Shown: positions 1 through 7,185 of the stretch, piece by piece
How the letters are laid out: every line of letters begins with the position of its first letter
How positions within the stretch are numbered: the first letter of the stretch is position 1
Assembly (NCBI RefSeq): GCF_030499515.1
Contig: NZ_JASTWJ010000001.1
Location: 7,234,001 to 7,298,000 of the forward strand
DNA length: 64,000 nt
Source: Streptomyces sp. DT2A-34
GTDB lineage: Bacteria > Actinomycetota > Actinomycetes > Streptomycetales > Streptomycetaceae
Direction: 5' to 3'
Program-made: the position numbers and the translations under genes
Notes under the pieces: model-generated
What the model saw: the letters and a program-made list of their open reading frames with translations, nothing else
Told to the model about the DNA's origin: nothing
The model's database searches: none

Positions 1-898
1 GTACCCGGCGCTCGGCCGGCCGCCACACACCCACCCAGCTCCCGACCGGCCCGTCGATGCGCAGCGCCACCCCGCAGCTCTCCGGCGTCAGCACCTGCCC
101 CGGCTGGATCGCGAACGGCGTCACCGCGCAGTCGGGCACCCGCAGGCACTCCGGGAAGCGCACCGGCAGGGTGCTGCCCAGCACCCCCCAGCCCAACCGT
201 TCCCGCCCCGGCGAGGGCGCGTCCGAGCGGATCAGCAGCAGCCCGCTGTCCGGGTCGGCGAGCAGCAGCCGGTCGTCGCTGTCGTCCGCGATCTGCAGCA
301 GCGGCGACACCTCGCCGCCCCGCTCCAGATCGACCACGACGGCCTTCGTGCGGCCCCCGGACCCCCGGTCGAGCGCCAGCATCCGCCCGCCCCGGTCCAG
401 CCACACCCCGCCCGAGCAGCGCCCCGGGACCTCCGCGACCTGCTCCGGCCCGAAGGCGCCCCCCGCCACCAGCCACACCGCGCTGGAGCGCCGGCCCGCC
501 GCGAGGGCGTACGCCTTGTCGCCGCCCGGCGCCGGGGGCAGCATCCGCAGCCGGGTCCCCTCGTCCGGGCACTGGACCGCGCCCAGCGGCAGCTCACCGG
601 TGCCGGGCCCGGTCGGGTAGAGCAGCGAGAAGATGTGCCGTCCGTCGGTGGGGCGGCGGATGAGGACCCGGCCGTCGCCCATGGGCTGCACCTCGGTGCC
701 GGGCTCCTCCGGCTGGTGGGCGGGCAGCGGCACGGCGTAGGGCTCGGGGCCGTCCAGGGTCCAGCGCTCCGGGAACCAGCAGTCGCCGTCCAGCGCGAGA
801 CGGGCGGCGTAGGAACCGTCCGCCGTGATGGTGCATACCGCCCGAGGCACATCGTCGTCCTCATGCTCCGCCGCGGGCTCGATTGCACAGGCCGTCAT
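1..898 (-). CDS. Conserved hypothetical protein, C-terminus outside window
   Basis: An uninterrupted reading frame of 299 codons runs from ATG at 898 off the left edge, so the 3' end is missing. The start is set by a strong ribosome binding site GGAGGTGA seven bases upstream; the inverted repeat GTCAC/GTGAC (905-919) places that site in a small loop. The protein begins MTACAIEPAAEHEDDD and is soluble, with repeated short segments such as 'RVLIRRPTDGRHIFSLLYPTG' that suggest beta-propeller-like strands; no signal peptide or catalytic motif was seen. I do not recognise the family. It is divergent from the Nif3 operon, with a 245-bp intergenic region between them containing a hairpin-like dyad. 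Codon use is typical Streptomyces, which is the main support that it is real. Confidence 0.8.
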   Translation of the reverse strand, partial: MTACAIEPAAEHEDDDVPRAVCTITADGSYAARLALDGDCWFPERWTLDGPEPYAVPLPAHQPEEPGTEVQPMGDGRVLIRRPTDGRHIFSLLYPTGPGTGELPLGAVQCPDEGTRLRMLPPAPGGDKAYALAAGRRSSAVWLVAGGAFGPEQVAEVPGRCSGGVWLDRGGRMLALDRGSGGRTKAVVVDLERGGEVSPLLQIADDSDDRLLLADPDSGLLLIRSDAPSPGRERLGWGVLGSTLPVRFPECLRVPDCAVTPFAIQPGQVLTPESCGVALRIDGPVGSWVGVWRPAERRV

Positions 899-961
899 GG
901 TCCGGTCACCTCCAGTGACGAAGCTAGTTTTCGCACGCACAGGCGTGGGATCGGCGGGGTC

Positions 962-980
962 CCCCTTTCACACAAAGGGG
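962..980. promoter_or_regulatory. Perfect 7-bp dyad in divergent intergenic region
   Basis: CCCCTTT (962-968) and AAAGGGG (974-980) form a perfect inverted repeat around a CACAC loop. It lies 64-82 bp upstream of the minus-strand gene at 1-898 and about 165 bp upstream of the Nif3 gene. It could be an operator or an mRNA leader hairpin; nothing in the sequence decides which. Confidence 0.35.
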
Positions 981-1130
981 TGGCCGAGGAACGATTCGCC
1001 TGAGGAAACGGGGGGATTGTGCTGAGCCGGGCCGGTCGCGGCCACGGGGTGGCCAGTAGCCGGCCACGGACGCGATCCGCGCAGGACGCGAGCGGCTCCG
1101 GCACCGGTACAGCCGTACGGACCAGCCAGG

Positions 1131-1136
1131 TAGCCT
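1131..1136 (+). promoter_or_regulatory. Candidate -10 box of a leaderless Nif3 transcript
   Basis: TAGCCT ends seven bases before the GTG start at 1144, the spacing expected when transcription starts at the first codon. No Shine-Dalgarno sequence precedes the GTG. No convincing -35 box was found. Leaderless mRNAs are common in Streptomyces; the assignment here is inference. Confidence 0.4.
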
Positions 1137-1143
1137 TGCCCTC

Positions 1144-2049
1144 GTGCCCCGTCTGTCTGAAGTCATCGCCGCGCTGGAGAACCTGTGGCCCGCCGAGCGG
1201 GCCGAGTCCTGGGACGCGGTCGGCACCGTCGTGGGCGACCCCGACCAGGAGGTCTCCCGGGTCCTGTTCGCCGTCGACCCGGTCCAGGAGATCGTGGACG
1301 AGGCGGTGAAACTGGGCGCCGACCTGCTGGTCACCCACCACCCGCTCTACCTGCGCGGGACGACGACGGTCGCCGCCTCCACCTTCAAGGGCCGGGTCGT
1401 CCACACCCTGATCAAGAACGACATCGCGCTGCACGTCGCGCACACCAACGCGGACACGGCCGACCCGGGAGTCAGTGACGCGCTGGCCGGTGCGCTCGAT
1501 CTGCGGGTCGTGCGACCGCTGGTGCCGGACCCGACCGACCCGGACGGCCGCCGCGGCCTGGGCCGCGTCTGCGAGCTCGACCACCCGGTCACCGTCCGCG
1601 AACTCGCCGCCCGCGCCGCCGAACGGCTGCCCGCCACCGCACAGGGCATCCGCGTGGCCGGCGACCCCGAGGCGACGGTCCGCACCATCGCCGTCAGCGG
1701 CGGCTCCGGCGACAGCCTCTTCGACCAGGTGCGCGCCGCCGGCGTCGACGCCTTCCTCACCGCGGACCTCCGCCACCACCCGGCGTCCGAGGCCGTCGCC
1801 CACAGTCCTCTCGCGCTGCTCGACGCGGCGCACTGGGCCACCGAATGGCCCTGGTGCGAGCTGGCCGCCGCCCAGCTCGACGAGATCTCCGACCGCAACG
1901 GATGGGACCTGCGCGTCCACGTCTCGAAGACGGTCACCGACCCCTGGACCGCCCACGCGGCATCCACCGCCCACCCGTCGCCCGCCACCACCCTTCCAAC
2001 GAGCGCTTCGCGCGCCCCCTCCCACTCGACATCTGGAGCCCCCAACTGA
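1144..2049 (+). CDS. Nif3-like dinuclear metal centre protein (GTP cyclohydrolase 1 type 2 homologue)
   Basis: A 301-residue protein of the Nif3/YbgI/DUF34 family, whose members bind two metal ions; the physiological reaction is not settled. The metal-ligand motifs are visible: VTHHPLYLRG with His65 and His66, VAHTNADTA near residue 100, and LDAAHWATEW near residue 235. Length is slightly above the usual 260-280 because of a Ser/Thr/Pro-rich tail (about residues 270-301) that looks unstructured. The start is GTG, chosen because MPRLSEVIAALENLWP is the normal family beginning and because a -10-like box sits at leaderless spacing. It is the first gene of an operon with the zinc-ribbon and RNase H/phosphatase genes; its stop overlaps the next start. 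This gene order is common in actinomycetes. Confidence 0.93.
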   Translation: MPRLSEVIAALENLWPAERAESWDAVGTVVGDPDQEVSRVLFAVDPVQEIVDEAVKLGADLLVTHHPLYLRGTTTVAASTFKGRVVHTLIKNDIALHVAHTNADTADPGVSDALAGALDLRVVRPLVPDPTDPDGRRGLGRVCELDHPVTVRELAARAAERLPATAQGIRVAGDPEATVRTIAVSGGSGDSLFDQVRAAGVDAFLTADLRHHPASEAVAHSPLALLDAAHWATEWPWCELAAAQLDEISDRNGWDLRVHVSKTVTDPWTAHAASTAHPSPATTLPTSASRAPSHSTSGAPN

Positions 2050-2789
2050 ACGCCGAGCCCGCCGACCAGATCCGCCTCCTCGACGTCCAGGCCCTCGACG
2101 TCCGTCTCCAGCAGCTCGCGCACAAGCGGAAGTCGCTGCCGGAGCACGCCGAGATCGAGACGCTGAGCAAGGACCACACGCAGCTGCGTGACCTGCTCGT
2201 GGCCGCGCAGACCGAGGAGAGCGACTGCGCCCGCGAGCAGACCAAGGCCGAGCAGGACGTGGACCAGGTGCGCCAGCGCGCCGCCCGCGACCAGCAGCGC
2301 CTGGACTCCGGCGCCATCACCTCCCCGAAGGACCTGGAGAACCTCCAGCACGAGATCGCCTCCCTCGCCAAGCGCCAGGGCGACCTGGAGGACATCGTCC
2401 TGGAGGTCATGGAGCGCCGTGAGTCCGCGCAGGAGCGGGTCGCCGAGCTGACCGAGCGCGTCGGCTCCGTCCAGTCGAAGATCGACGACGCGACCGCCCG
2501 CCGGGACGCGGCGTTCAAGGAGATCGACGGCGAGGTGGCGACGGTGACGAAGGAGCGCGAGGTCATCGCGGCCGCCGTCCCGGCCGACCTCCTCAAGCTC
2601 TACGACAAGCTGCGCCAGCAGCAGGGCGGCGTCGGCGCGGCCAGGCTGTACCAGCGCACCTGCCAGGGCTGCCGTCAGGAGCTCGCCATCACCGAGCTGA
2701 GCGAGATCCGCGCGGCGGCGCCGAACACGGTGGTGCGGTGCGAGAACTGCCGCCGGATTCTGGTGCGCACCTCCGAGTCCGGCCTGTAG
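2046..2789 (+). CDS. Coiled-coil C4-type zinc ribbon protein
   Basis: A 247-residue protein that begins with a long charged coiled coil (about residues 10-190, rich in Glu, Arg, Gln and Ala heptads) and ends in a zinc ribbon made of CQGC (near residue 205) and CENC (near residue 235). Actinobacterial proteins of this type sit beside Nif3; function is unknown, with nucleic-acid or protein binding as a guess. The start is unusual: the conserved N-terminus xNAEPADQIRLLDVQ has no ATG, GTG or TTG nearby, and the only fitting codon is CTG at 2046, which overlaps the Nif3 stop as CTGA. The next gene follows after a 76-bp repeat-rich gap. Confidence 0.88.
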   Translation: MNAEPADQIRLLDVQALDVRLQQLAHKRKSLPEHAEIETLSKDHTQLRDLLVAAQTEESDCAREQTKAEQDVDQVRQRAARDQQRLDSGAITSPKDLENLQHEIASLAKRQGDLEDIVLEVMERRESAQERVAELTERVGSVQSKIDDATARRDAAFKEIDGEVATVTKEREVIAAAVPADLLKLYDKLRQQQGGVGAARLYQRTCQGCRQELAITELSEIRAAAPNTVVRCENCRRILVRTSESGL

Positions 2790-2792
2790 GTC

Positions 2793-2860
2793 GGCAAGGG
2801 GCTTTCGGCAAGGGGCTTTCGGTACGGGGCTTTCGGTGCGGGGTTTTCGGTAAGGGGCTT
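2793..2860. repeat. Five-copy 14-bp tandem repeat between genes
   Basis: Units resemble GGCAAGGGGCTTTC. Two exact copies at 2793-2820 are followed by diverged copies at 2821-2834 and 2835-2848 and a truncated fifth copy at 2849-2860. The array fills nearly all of the gap between the zinc-ribbon stop and the RNase H start; its last copy (AAGGGGCTT) lies immediately upstream of the GTG start and may supply the weak ribosome binding site. Confidence 0.85.
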
Positions 2861-2865
2861 GGGTC

Positions 2866-4140
2866 GTGCGGGAGTTCATCGTCGAGGCCGACGGCGGTTC
2901 ACGGGGCAACCCGGGGCCGGCGGGCTACGGTGCCGTGGTCGTCGACGCGGCCACGGGTCAGACGCTGGCCGAGGCGGCCGAGTACATCGGCATCGCCACG
3001 AACAACGTCGCCGAGTACCGGGGCCTGCTCGCCGGCCTGCGCGCCGCACGTGAGCTGGATCCGACGGCCACGGTCCACGTCCGGATGGACTCCAAGCTGG
3101 TCATCGAGCAGATGTCGGGTCGCTGGAAGATCAAGCACCCCGACATGAAGCCGCTGGCGTTCGAGGCGGCGCGGATCCTGCCGGCGACGCAGGTGACGTA
3201 CGAGTGGATCCCCCGGGAGCAGAACAAGCACGCCGACCGGCTGGCCAACGAGGCGATGGACGCCGGAAAGCGGGGGGAACAGTGGTCGGCGGCGGCTTCC
3301 ACGGCGGAGCTGGAGGCGGCCGACGCGAGGACTGCGCCGGCCGCCGTGACGGACGCGGCCGCGGCGGCCGCGGTGACCGAGGAGATCGCCGTGACCGCGG
3401 CGGAGCCCGAGCCGTCCGGCCCGCCGACAGACGCCGCCGCGAAGGCAGCGGCCGATGTCAGGGCCGCGCGCACCGTGGCCACGCCCTCGTCCGGCTGGGC
3501 TCCCGCCGACATGGGGGCGCCGGCCACCTTCGTGCTGCTGCGGCACGGGGAGACGCCGCTCACCCCCCAGAAGCGGTTCTCCGGCAGTGGCGGTACCGAT
3601 CCGTCCCTCTCCGACATCGGCCGGGAGCAGGCCGAGCGCGTGGGCGCCGCCCTCGCCCGGCGCGGCACCATCCAGGCCATCGTGGCGTCGCCGCTCGCCC
3701 GTACCCGGGAGACCGCCGGCATCGTCGCCGCCCGCCTCGGCCTCGACGTGACCGTCGACGACGGGCTGCGCGAGACCGACTTCGGCGCCTGGGAGGGGCT
3801 CACCTTCGGCGAGGTCCGCGAGCGCTACCCGGACGACCTCACCGCCTGGCTGGCCGACCCGGAGGCCCGCCCCACCGGCGACGGCGAGAGCTTCGCGGCG
3901 ACCGCGACCCGCATCGCCGCCACCCGCGACAAGCTGATCGCGGCGTACACGGGCCGCACGGTCCTCCTCGTCTCGCACGTCACCCCGATCAAGACGTTCG
4001 TACGCCTTGCCCTGGGCGCCCCACCCGAGTCCCTGTTCCGCATGGAACTCTCGGCGGCCTCCCTCTCGGCGGTGGCGTACTACGCCGACGGCAACGCGAG
4101 CGTACGGCTCTTCAACGACACGTCACACCTGCGCGCCTGA
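2866..4140 (+). CDS. Bifunctional RNase H type I / histidine phosphatase (CobC-like)
   Basis: A 424-residue two-domain protein. The N-terminal RNase HI domain (1-135) has all four acidic active-site residues: Asp9 in VEADGGSRGNPG, Glu50 in NNVAEYRG, Asp75 in RMDSKLV and Asp124 in HADRLANEAMD; it should cleave RNA in RNA/DNA hybrids. An Ala/Glu/Pro-rich linker (about 138-215) leads to a phosphoglycerate-mutase-type phosphatase domain (220-424) with FVLLRHGETPLTPQKRF (His227) and LVSHVTPIKTF. The same fusion is known in mycobacteria and Streptomyces, where the phosphatase part acts as alpha-ribazole or acid phosphatase. The start is GTG at 2866, just after a 14-bp repeat array. Its last 18 bases overlap the convergent eda gene. 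Confidence 0.96.
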   Translation: MREFIVEADGGSRGNPGPAGYGAVVVDAATGQTLAEAAEYIGIATNNVAEYRGLLAGLRAARELDPTATVHVRMDSKLVIEQMSGRWKIKHPDMKPLAFEAARILPATQVTYEWIPREQNKHADRLANEAMDAGKRGEQWSAAASTAELEAADARTAPAAVTDAAAAAAVTEEIAVTAAEPEPSGPPTDAAAKAAADVRAARTVATPSSGWAPADMGAPATFVLLRHGETPLTPQKRFSGSGGTDPSLSDIGREQAERVGAALARRGTIQAIVASPLARTRETAGIVAARLGLDVTVDDGLRETDFGAWEGLTFGEVRERYPDDLTAWLADPEARPTGDGESFAATATRIAATRDKLIAAYTGRTVLLVSHVTPIKTFVRLALGAPPESLFRMELSAASLSAVAYYADGNASVRLFNDTSHLRA

Positions 4141-4791
4141 ACCCCTGAGCCCCGCTGCCTCCCGCGCCAGCGCCTCGACCCGCCCCCAGTCGCGCGCGGC
4201 CACCGCGTCCGCCGGAAGCATCCAACTCCCGCCGACGCAGCCGACGTTGGGCAGGGCGAGGTAGTCGGGAGCCGTCGCGGGTCCGATCCCTCCGGTCGGA
4301 CAGAACCGCGCCTGCGGCAACGGTCCCGCCAGCGACCTCAGATATGCCGTACCGCCCGCCGCCCGCCGCCCGCCGCCCGCCGCCTGCGCCGGGAAGAACT
4401 TCATCTCCCGCACCCCGCGCTCAAGGAGTGCCACGACCTCGGACGTGGTGGACACCCCGGGCAGGAACGGCACCCCGGACGCCCGCATCGCCCCCAGCAG
4501 TACGTCCGTCCAGCCGGGACTCACGAGAAACCGCGCCCCGGCCGCCACGCTCTCCGTCACCTGCGCCGGCGTGATCACGGTCCCCGCTCCGACCACTGCC
4601 TCCGGCACGGCACCCGCGATCTCCCGGATCGCGTCCAGCGCCGCCGGCGTCCGCAGCGTCACCTCGATCGCGGGGAGCCCGCCGGTGACGAGTGCCCGCG
4701 CCAGCGGTACGGCATCGGAGGCGTCCTCGATGACGACGACGGGAACCACGGGGGCGAGATCCAGCACGGAGACGGGCAGGGGAGAGGCCAT
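4123..4791 (-). CDS. eda: 2-keto-3-deoxy-6-phosphogluconate / KHG aldolase
   Basis: A 222-residue class I aldolase that splits KDPG to pyruvate and glyceraldehyde 3-phosphate in the Entner-Doudoroff route or related sugar-acid catabolism. Visible family motifs are AIEVTLRTP with Glu43, VGAGTV, FLVSPG, and MKFFPA with the Schiff-base Lys131, then FCPTGGI and GGSWM. ATG 4791 fits the family N-terminus; an in-frame ATG at 4821 would add ten residues that run into a likely operator. After Lys131 there is an odd low-complexity insertion AAGGGRRAAGG encoded by four exact 7-bp repeats (4354-4381), in a loop where relatives are shorter. Its 3' end overlaps the RNase H/phosphatase gene by 18 bp in convergent orientation. 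Confidence 0.93.
   Translation of the reverse strand: MASPLPVSVLDLAPVVPVVVIEDASDAVPLARALVTGGLPAIEVTLRTPAALDAIREIAGAVPEAVVGAGTVITPAQVTESVAAGARFLVSPGWTDVLLGAMRASGVPFLPGVSTTSEVVALLERGVREMKFFPAQAAGGGRRAAGGTAYLRSLAGPLPQARFCPTGGIGPATAPDYLALPNVGCVGGSWMLPADAVAARDWGRVEALAREAAGLRGSGAQV
4354..4381. repeat. Heptanucleotide tandem repeat (GCCCGCC x4) inside eda
   Basis: Four exact copies of GCCCGCC, plus a degenerate fifth, sit in the eda coding region. Because seven is not a multiple of three, gain or loss of one unit would shift the reading frame. On the coding strand the tract gives the Gly/Arg/Ala-rich insert after the catalytic lysine. Confidence 0.85.
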
Positions 4792-4820
4792 GGCCTCATC
4801 CTGCCGCGCGGTGAACAGCA

Positions 4821-4848
4821 TGTGCAAAGGTCGTTGCGCATGCTGCAA
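4821..4848. promoter_or_regulatory. Candidate operator upstream of eda
   Basis: TGTGCAA-AGGTCG-TTGCGCA (4821-4840) is a 7-bp dyad with one mismatch and a 6-bp centre. It overlaps a second element TTGC-N7-GCAA (4834-4848). The block is 30-57 bp upstream of the eda ATG, where an IclR- or GntR-type repressor of sugar-acid genes would be expected. The binding protein is unknown. Confidence 0.4.
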
Positions 4849-4865
4849 TGGGTAGACGGTCGGGC

Positions 4866-5648
4866 TCAGTGGACGTCCGTCACCAGCACATCCAGCGTCC
4901 ACGTCTTCCCGGCCTTGGCCGGCGCCTCCACCTCCACCTCGTACCCGAGGTCCCGCAGCGCCTCGACCAGCTCGGCCGGCCCACCGGGAGCCGCCCCCGC
5001 CGTCAGCAGACTCCGTACGATCCGCCCCTTCGTCGCCTTGTTGAAGTGGCTGACGACCTTCCGGGTCGGCGCGTGCAGCACCCGTACCGTCGCCGTCCGC
5101 CCGGCCACCTCGCCCTTCGGCCGCCACGCCGCCGCGTACGCCGACGACCGCAGATCCAGCACCAGCCCGTCCCCGGCCGCCTCGGGCAGCACGTCCGCCA
5201 TCGGCGCCCGCCAGTACGCGCCGAGCGCACCGAGGGCGGGCAGCTTCACGCCCATCGAGCAGCGGTAGGAGGGGATGCGGTCGTTGACGTGCACCGCACC
5301 CCAGAGCCCCGAGAAGACGAGCAGCGACCGGGCCGCCCGCTTCTTCGCCGCCGCGTCCAGCGACGCCAGGTCGAGGGCGTCGTACAGCACGCCGGTGTAG
5401 ATCTCCCCGGCCGGCCGCGCTCCCGCCGTCCGCAGCCCGGCGTTCTTGGCGACCTCGCCGCGCAGCCCCTCACTCAGCCCGAGTACGTCCCGCGCCTTGT
5501 CCTCGTCGCCGCCGCACAGCTCGACCAGCTCACTCAGCACGGCCTCCCGGGCCTCGCTCAGCCCGGGCAGGGACAACGACTCCAGCTTCAGCGGCGCACC
5601 CCGACCGGACGAGGCCTTGCCTTCGGAAGGCGGCAGCAGGACAAGCAC
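4866..5648 (-). CDS. yaaA: Peroxide stress protein YaaA (DUF328/UPF0246)
   Basis: A 260-residue protein of the YaaA family, cytosolic; in E. coli YaaA limits iron-driven oxidative damage and binds DNA. The hallmark N-terminus LVLLPPSEGKASSG is present, as are YTGVLYDALDL (near residue 85), RSLLVFSGLWG, IPSYR, and VVSHFNKATKGR near residue 195. The length matches the family. The start is GTG 5648 behind GAAGGAG. It lies upstream of eda in the same direction with a 74-bp gap that holds the candidate eda operator, so the two may be separate units. It is divergent from the RNB gene across 73 bp. Confidence 0.93.
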   Translation of the reverse strand: MLVLLPPSEGKASSGRGAPLKLESLSLPGLSEAREAVLSELVELCGGDEDKARDVLGLSEGLRGEVAKNAGLRTAGARPAGEIYTGVLYDALDLASLDAAAKKRAARSLLVFSGLWGAVHVNDRIPSYRCSMGVKLPALGALGAYWRAPMADVLPEAAGDGLVLDLRSSAYAAAWRPKGEVAGRTATVRVLHAPTRKVVSHFNKATKGRIVRSLLTAGAAPGGPAELVEALRDLGYEVEVEAPAKAGKTWTLDVLVTDVH

Positions 5649-5709
5649 ACGTACTCCTTCACTCGAACTCCGCCACAGCGTACGGCGTGCCGCTGGGCGG
5701 TCCTCGCCC

Positions 5710-5715
5710 TACGCT
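5710..5715 (+). promoter_or_regulatory. Candidate -10 box of a leaderless RNB transcript
   Basis: TACGCT ends six bases before the ATG at 5722, and there is no ribosome binding site, which again fits a transcript starting at or next to the start codon. No clear -35 box was found. Confidence 0.35.
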
Positions 5716-5721
5716 CGTCGT

Positions 5722-7170
5722 ATGCCTCGCCGCCCCATCCGCGTGACCGGCGCCCCCGAGGGCCCGCTGCGGGCCGCGCTCGCCGCGCTGCGTACCAAGC
5801 TCAAGGTCCCCGCCGGGTTCTCGCCCGAGGTGCTCGCGGCCGCCGAGCAGGCCGCGAAGGCGCCGGCGCTGCCGGAGCACGACGCCACCGACGTCCCCTT
5901 CTTCACCATCGACCCGCCCGGCTCCACCGACCTGGACCAGGCGATGCACCTGTCCCGGCAGGGCACCGGCTACCGCGTCCGGTACGCCATCGCCGACGTC
6001 GCCGCCTTCGTCGTACCCGGCGGGCCGCTGGACAAGGAGGCGCACCGGCGGGTGATGACCCTGTACTTCCCCGACCTCCGCATCCCGCTGCACCCACAGG
6101 TGCTCAGCGAGGACGCCGCGAGCCTGTTGCCCGAGCGGACCCGCCCGGCCGCGCTGTGGACCATCGACCTCGACGCGAGCGGCCGTACGATCGCCGTCGA
6201 CGTCCGCCGCGCCCTGGTGCGCAGCCGGGCCAGGCTCGACTACGCGGGCGTGCAGGCGCAGATCGACGCCGATACGGCGGAGGAGCCCCTGGTTCTGTTG
6301 AAGACGATCGGCCTGCTGCGCGAACAGCTGGAGATCGAACGCGGCGGCATCTCACTGAGCGTCCCCGAGCAGGAAATCGTCGAACAGGACCACAGCTACG
6401 AGCTGACCTACCGCGTCCCGCTCCCGGTCGAGGGCTGGAACGAGCAGCTCTCCCTGCTCACCGGCATGGCCGCCGCCCAGCTGATGCTGGGGCACGGCAC
6501 GGGCATCCTGCGCACCCAGGCACCGACCACGGCCGGCAAGCTCGACGAGCTGCGCCGTACCGCGCACGCCCTGCACATCGACTGGCCGCACCATGTCTCG
6601 TACGCCCAAGTGGTGCGCTCCCTCGACCCGGCCGAGCCGCGGCACGCGGCCTTCCTCCAGGCGTGCACCGGGCTGATGAACCGCGCCGAGTACACCGTCT
6701 TCAAAGGCGGCAACCTGCCACCGCACCCCACACACGCCGCCGTCGCCGCGCCCTACGCGCACTGCACGGCCCCGCTGCGGCGCCTCGTCGACCGGTACGC
6801 CGCCGAGATCTGCCTCGCCGCCGTCGCCGGCCGGGAGCCGCCCGGCTGGGTGCTCGCCGGGCTCGAAACCGTGCGGCGGCGGATGGCCGAGAGCGGCGGA
6901 CGCGCGGGAAGCATCGAACGCAAGTGCGTCGACCTCGTGGAGGCCGCCGTGCTCAAGGACCGGGTGGGCGAGATCTTCGAGGGCTGCGTGGTCGAGCGGG
7001 AGCACCCCGGGCACGACGGAAAAGTGGAACCCGGCGTCGTACAACTGGCGTCCCCCGCGGTCATCGGCGACATCACGGGAACGACCGAGGATTCCCTCGG
7101 CGAGCGCCGCCCCGTCCGCCTCACCCGGGCGGACATGAAGGCCCCGACGGTGAGCTTCGCGCTCGCCTGA
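5722..7170 (+). CDS. RNB-domain 3'-5' exoribonuclease (RNase II/R family)
   Basis: A 482-residue protein with a central RNB nuclease domain that degrades RNA from the 3' end. The catalytic metal-binding motif is clear: FTIDPPGSTDLDQAMHL, residues 61-77, with the usual Asp cluster, followed by YAIADVAAFV and YFPDLRIPL. The C-terminal part has the conserved NRAEYTVFKGG and YAHCTAPLRRLVDRY segments. It is shorter than RNase R (over 700 residues) and lacks obvious N-terminal cold-shock domains; this short form is usual in Streptomyces. The ATG at 5722 was preferred over longer in-frame starts because upstream sequence overlaps yaaA and lacks coding character. It appears to be a single-gene unit with its own leaderless promoter. 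Confidence 0.93.
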   Translation: MPRRPIRVTGAPEGPLRAALAALRTKLKVPAGFSPEVLAAAEQAAKAPALPEHDATDVPFFTIDPPGSTDLDQAMHLSRQGTGYRVRYAIADVAAFVVPGGPLDKEAHRRVMTLYFPDLRIPLHPQVLSEDAASLLPERTRPAALWTIDLDASGRTIAVDVRRALVRSRARLDYAGVQAQIDADTAEEPLVLLKTIGLLREQLEIERGGISLSVPEQEIVEQDHSYELTYRVPLPVEGWNEQLSLLTGMAAAQLMLGHGTGILRTQAPTTAGKLDELRRTAHALHIDWPHHVSYAQVVRSLDPAEPRHAAFLQACTGLMNRAEYTVFKGGNLPPHPTHAAVAAPYAHCTAPLRRLVDRYAAEICLAAVAGREPPGWVLAGLETVRRRMAESGGRAGSIERKCVDLVEAAVLKDRVGEIFEGCVVEREHPGHDGKVEPGVVQLASPAVIGDITGTTEDSLGERRPVRLTRADMKAPTVSFALA

Positions 7171-7185
7171 CCGGCTGGGCGCGGC

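Noticed and set aside
1347..2909. 520-codon minus-strand frame across nif3 and the zinc-ribbon gene
   Set aside because: Antisense shadow of two genes with recognised motifs; no binding site or family match.
2899..3978. Minus-strand frames opposite the RNase H/phosphatase gene
   Set aside because: The plus-strand frame has all catalytic residues of both domains; the antisense frames have no recognisable content.
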